This document shows positions 61,125 through 64,000 of a stretch of DNA of 64,000 bases, piece by piece. Below the pieces are notes generated by a model. That model was given only the letters and a program-made list of their open reading frames with translations, was not told the DNA's origin and searched no databases. Both the position numbers and the translations under genes were made by a program. Position 1 is the stretch's first letter. Every line of letters begins with the position of its first letter. Source of the stretch: Sphingomonas populi (GTDB lineage Bacteria > Pseudomonadota > Alphaproteobacteria > Sphingomonadales > Sphingomonadaceae); contig NZ_SGIS01000001.1 of assembly GCF_004208535.1 (NCBI RefSeq), positions 186,001-250,000 on the forward strand, given 5' to 3'.

Positions 61125-62327
61125 TTAATCTGGGTAAAGACGAAAATCCCGCGATTCCGCCGCCCAATCGGCCTCATCCGGGCGAGTCAGCGAGTCGAAA
61201 TCGCCCGGCGTCGCGGCCGAGTCGTCAACCCATTCGCGCAATGCCGGGCCGCCGTTGATGACGTCGATGGCGAGTTTGCCGAACGCATATTCATAGGGAA
61301 AATCGCGCCACAACGGATAGTCGGGCATCAGCGCGCGGATCGCCTTGAAGGCGAGCGCCTGCAACCGCCACGGCTTGAAGGCGGCATGATCGTAGAAGCG
61401 GCCCTCGGCATGGATATGCACGCCGTTGCAGAGTTGCCCGACGTGCTTGTGAAAGGTCGGCTGGAACCAGATGTCGCGCAACGCGCAGCCCGCCAGCCAA
61501 TCGGGCGCGAGCCGCTGCATTTCGGCGATCACTGCCTTGGCGTTGATATCGGGCGCGCCGAACAGTTCGAGCGGGCGCGTGGTGCCGCGCCCTTCGGACA
61601 GAGTCGTGCCCTCCAGCATCACCGTGCCGGGATAGGCGCGCGCCATGTTGAGATTGGGCGCGTTGGGGCTGGGGTTGATCCACAGCCGATCGACCGGCCA
61701 GCCGAACCCCGGCGCAGCACCGGGCGCCCAGCCTTCCATCGCGATCACGCGGTACTCGACATCAAGCCCGAGCGTATGCACGAACCAATGGCCGAGTTCG
61801 CCCATCGTCAGCCCGTGCCGCATCGGCATCGCGCCGGCGCCGACGAAGCTTTCCCAGCCGGGGCGCAGCGTGAGACCCTCGATCGGGCGACCCGCCGGGT
61901 TGGGACGGTCGAGCACCCACACCGCCTTGCCGTGTTCGGCGGCCGCCTCCAGCACGTAGCGCAGCGTGGTGATGAAGGTGTAGATGCGCGTGCCGAGATC
62001 CTGCAGATCGACCAGCATTACGTCGAATGTCGCCATCGATGCTTCGGTCGGCCGGCGCACTTCGCCGTAGAGGCTGAACACCGGCACGCCATAGGTCGGA
62101 TCGGTGAAGTCGGGCGACTCCATCATATTGTCCTGAAGATCGCCGCGCACGCCATGCTGCGGCCCGAACACCGCCGACACGTTCACCCCCGCCGCGACCA
62201 GCGCGTCGAGGCTGTGGGTGAGATCCTCGGTGACCGACGCCGGATGCGCGAGCAAGGCGACGCGCTTGCCCTCCAGCGGCTTGCGCAAGGCGGCGTCGGC
62301 GAGGAGGCGGTCGATCCCGAAGGTCAT
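61125..62327 (-). CDS. Exo-beta-N-acetylmuramidase NamZ-like protein (DUF1343)
   Basis: The 400-residue protein matches DUF1343, whose characterised members cleave terminal MurNAc from peptidoglycan fragments. Segments include RVALLAHPASVTEDLTHSL, FGPQHGVRGDLQDNM, VDLQDLGTRIYTFITTL and VLDRPNPAGRPIEGL. TTLSEGRGTTRPLELFGAPD follows. No signal peptide is seen, so the protein may be cytoplasmic and serve wall recycling. It is followed by the DOMON-like gene upstream on the same strand. Confidence 0.9.
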   Translation of the reverse strand: MTFGIDRLLADAALRKPLEGKRVALLAHPASVTEDLTHSLDALVAAGVNVSAVFGPQHGVRGDLQDNMMESPDFTDPTYGVPVFSLYGEVRRPTEASMATFDVMLVDLQDLGTRIYTFITTLRYVLEAAAEHGKAVWVLDRPNPAGRPIEGLTLRPGWESFVGAGAMPMRHGLTMGELGHWFVHTLGLDVEYRVIAMEGWAPGAAPGFGWPVDRLWINPSPNAPNLNMARAYPGTVMLEGTTLSEGRGTTRPLELFGAPDINAKAVIAEMQRLAPDWLAGCALRDIWFQPTFHKHVGQLCNGVHIHAEGRFYDHAAFKPWRLQALAFKAIRALMPDYPLWRDFPYEYAFGKLAIDVINGGPALREWVDDSAATPGDFDSLTRPDEADWAAESRDFRLYPD

Positions 62328-62382
62328 GGCAGGGTTCCGTGTGTCATCTGTCTTGAGGCTTCACCCGCAGAGGCGATGCCGG

Positions 62383-62949
62383 TCAAGCCGGGAGGATCGC
62401 GACAAACCCGTCGCGATTGTGGAAATCGGGCGCGCCCGGCGGGTGGGCGAGCGCCCAATAGGATTTGCTCCCGTCCTTCGCTTCGATGACGGCGGTGATG
62501 TTGAGCCGCCAGATGACCCCGCGCATTTCGGCAGGAAGCCGCATCACGGCACTCATCTCGTAGCGCGGTATCGAAAGCGCGAGGCGCGGTGTCCAGTGCA
62601 TCTTCGCAATCGAAACCTCGGCGTTGCGCATCCCGTCGCGATATCGATCGAATGCATAGGCCGCCCAACGCTCGGTCGGAGCTAGGTTGATTTCGAGGTA
62701 AGAATCCCCCTCTCCGGCGAGAAACACTTCCAGACAACCGTGCCGCCATAGTTCGTCAGTCCGTCCGGCCAAGCCTTCCCCGTGCCAAGCGAGCGCTCCC
62801 GCCGGCGCCACTACGGTGAAGGTTATCCCCAAGTGACCCTCCGGCTTACGGGAAAAGTCCGCCCGGACATTAACGCCGGGAGGCGGCGGGAAAAGCGGGT
62901 GGGGAACCAACCATTTTGGCGCTTTGGTGGCGGGCCGAGGTTCAGTCAT
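62383..62949 (-). CDS. DOMON-like domain protein
   Basis: The 188-residue protein has beta-sandwich features of DOMON-like domains: HLGITFTVVAPAGALAW, WRHGCLEVFLAGEGDSYLEINLAPTERWAAYAFD-type strands and VIWRLNITAVIEAKDG. No signal peptide is evident. Such domains bind carbohydrate or haem. It lies between recG and the NamZ-like gene on the same strand. Confidence 0.85.
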   Translation of the reverse strand: MTEPRPATKAPKWLVPHPLFPPPPGVNVRADFSRKPEGHLGITFTVVAPAGALAWHGEGLAGRTDELWRHGCLEVFLAGEGDSYLEINLAPTERWAAYAFDRYRDGMRNAEVSIAKMHWTPRLALSIPRYEMSAVMRLPAEMRGVIWRLNITAVIEAKDGSKSYWALAHPPGAPDFHNRDGFVAILPA

Positions 62950-63017
62950 GGTGCAAAGCCCTGTCGCGCAATCTAATTGTAAACACGCGCTTCCCGCCTT
63001 TTCATTGAACCGGCGCC

Positions 63018-64000
63018 TCAGCCCGATCGCAGCAGCGCGACGCCGGCATCGCGCTCGAACAGATACAGCGCCAGCCGTGCCGCCGTGCCGCGCGCGCCGC
63101 TGAGGCCGCCGTCGCGGTCGATCAGCAGCCGCGCGTCGTCTGCGGCGACCGGCAGCAATTCGCTGAGCAATTCGGGCGTCGCCAGCCGGAAGCCCTCCTC
63201 GCCCGATTGCCGCGTGCCGAGCAACTCTCCACTGCCGCGCAGCCGCAAATCCTCCTCGGCGATGCGGAAGCCGTCGGTGGTTTCGCGCATCAACGCGAGC
63301 CGCGCCCGCGCCGTTTCGCCGAGTGCGCCGCTGCGTACCAGCAGGCAGTTCGACTTGCCGGCGCCGCGCCCGACACGCCCGCGCAACTGGTGGAGCTGGG
63401 CGAGACCGAAGCGGTCGGCGTGTTCGATCACGATCAGCGTCGCATTGGGCACATCGACGCCGACCTCGATCACCGTCGTCGCGACCAGCACGCTGAGCGC
63501 GCCTGCCGAGAAGGCGCTCATCACCGCATCCTTCTCCGGCCCCTTCATGCGGCCGTGGACGAGGCCGATCCGTTCGCCGAAGCGCGCCTTCAGCGTCGCG
63601 GCGCGATCCTCGGCAGCGGCGAGGTCGCTCTTCTCGCTTTCCTCGACCAGCGGGCACACCCAATAGGCCTGCCCGCCATCCGCCATATGCCGGCCAAGCG
63701 CCTCGACCACGTCGGCGAGCCGATCCTGCGAGATCACCCGAGTCTCGATCGGCTGGCGGCCGGGCGGCATTTCATCGAGCCGGCTGACATCCATCTCGCC
63801 GTAATTGGCGAGCGTCAGCGTGCGCGGGATCGGCGTCGCGGTCATCGCCAGCAAATGCGGCGCGGTCGCGGCCTTGGCCTGCAACATCATCCGCTGCGCG
63901 ACACCGAAGCGATGCTGTTCGTCGACCACCACCAGGCCGAGATCACGGTACGTCACAGCCTGTTGGAAGATCGCGTGCGTGCCGATCAGGATGTGGATCG
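63018..64000 (-). CDS. recG: ATP-dependent DNA helicase RecG (3' part; runs off the right edge)
   Basis: About the last 327 residues are present. They include motif II-like VVVDEQHRFGVAQRM, the motif III region LLAMTATPIPRTL, and motif VI LHQLRGRVGRGAGKSNCLL. The C-terminal TRIP-type segment has RIAEEDLRLRGSGELLGTRQSG. RecG remodels stalled forks and branched DNA. The frame is open to the window edge (IHILIGTHAIFQQAV at the edge), so the wedge domain and Walker A lie outside. Confidence 0.96.
   Translation of the reverse strand, partial: IHILIGTHAIFQQAVTYRDLGLVVVDEQHRFGVAQRMMLQAKAATAPHLLAMTATPIPRTLTLANYGEMDVSRLDEMPPGRQPIETRVISQDRLADVVEALGRHMADGGQAYWVCPLVEESEKSDLAAAEDRAATLKARFGERIGLVHGRMKGPEKDAVMSAFSAGALSVLVATTVIEVGVDVPNATLIVIEHADRFGLAQLHQLRGRVGRGAGKSNCLLVRSGALGETARARLALMRETTDGFRIAEEDLRLRGSGELLGTRQSGEEGFRLATPELLSELLPVAADDARLLIDRDGGLSGARGTAARLALYLFERDAGVALLRSG

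Overview
The window is high-GC alphaproteobacterial chromosome, most likely from a Sphingomonas-type organism. The support is indirect but consistent: two TonB-dependent receptors, a zwf-pgl-edd-glk-eda Entner-Doudoroff operon, an alphaproteobacterial LexA operator (GTTC-N7-GTTC) at recA, a CckA hybrid kinase next to a FAT GUY-type single-domain response regulator, an EcfG-type general stress promoter, and several families of short intergenic inverted repeats. No prophage, plasmid backbone, CRISPR array, rRNA operon or biosynthetic cluster is visible. Most genes are core housekeeping genes.

Layout. 1-7.2 kb: 5' part of a TonB receptor (minus), a heat-shock sHsp gene with a sigma32-like promoter and a structured leader, an RNB ribonuclease, a lone AAA ATPase, then pyrG and secG (minus). 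7.4-14.9 kb: a MarR regulator, an SH3-only protein and argC overlapping one another, then zwf, pgl, edd, glk and eda. 14.9-19.8 kb (minus): fabD, a GxxExxY gene lying inside a 447-bp cassette bounded by a perfect 28-bp inverted repeat, fabG, acpP, fabF and mltG. 20-21.9 kb: an RcnB-like protein and rpsF-rpsR-rplI with a terminator. 21.9-30.8 kb: bestrophin-like channel, small membrane protein, alaS, exported nucleoside-hydrolase-like protein, exported M24 peptidase, dicarboxylate symporter and GST. 30.9-38.3 kb (minus): smpB, DUF2062, M13 peptidase, cckA, FAT GUY regulator and recA with its SOS box. 38.4-40.8 kb: a lower-GC patch with a frameshifted small gene, an exported DUF695-RraB protein, a 718-bp gene-poor stretch and a cupredoxin. 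40.8-44 kb: MHS transporter, serB and miaA. 44-51 kb: branched-chain amino acid block ilvB-ilvN-ilvC, yceI, TMEM175-like channel and leuA with a leucine-rich leader peptide. 51-52.9 kb (minus): folE, a pteridine-reductase-like SDR and folB. 53-56.8 kb: second TonB receptor, SWIB protein, and an exported Ala-rich protein behind an EcfG promoter. 56.9-59.3 kb (minus): tRNA-Arg(CCT), and comF-grxC-nitrilase-DUF1178. The right end holds a methyltransferase, an exported CHAP protein, a small ORF, NamZ, a DOMON-like protein and the 3' part of recG.

How the genes work together. Glucose enters the Entner-Doudoroff route through Glk, Zwf, Pgl, Edd and Eda, whose genes lie together with two stop/start overlaps. 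Fatty-acid initiation and elongation genes (fabD, fabG, acpP, fabF) lie in one transcriptional direction. The ilv and leu genes cover most of the valine/leucine route, and a leader peptide suggests leucine-dependent control of leuA. Stress control is seen at four sites: sigma32 with a possible RNA thermometer (sHsp), LexA (recA), EcfG (exported Ala-rich protein) and the FAT GUY regulator beside cckA.

The most unusual items are the GxxExxY inverted-repeat cassette in the fab gene set, the exported RraB-domain protein, the ROSE-like leader, the leuA leader peptide and a perfect 54-bp palindrome behind leuA.
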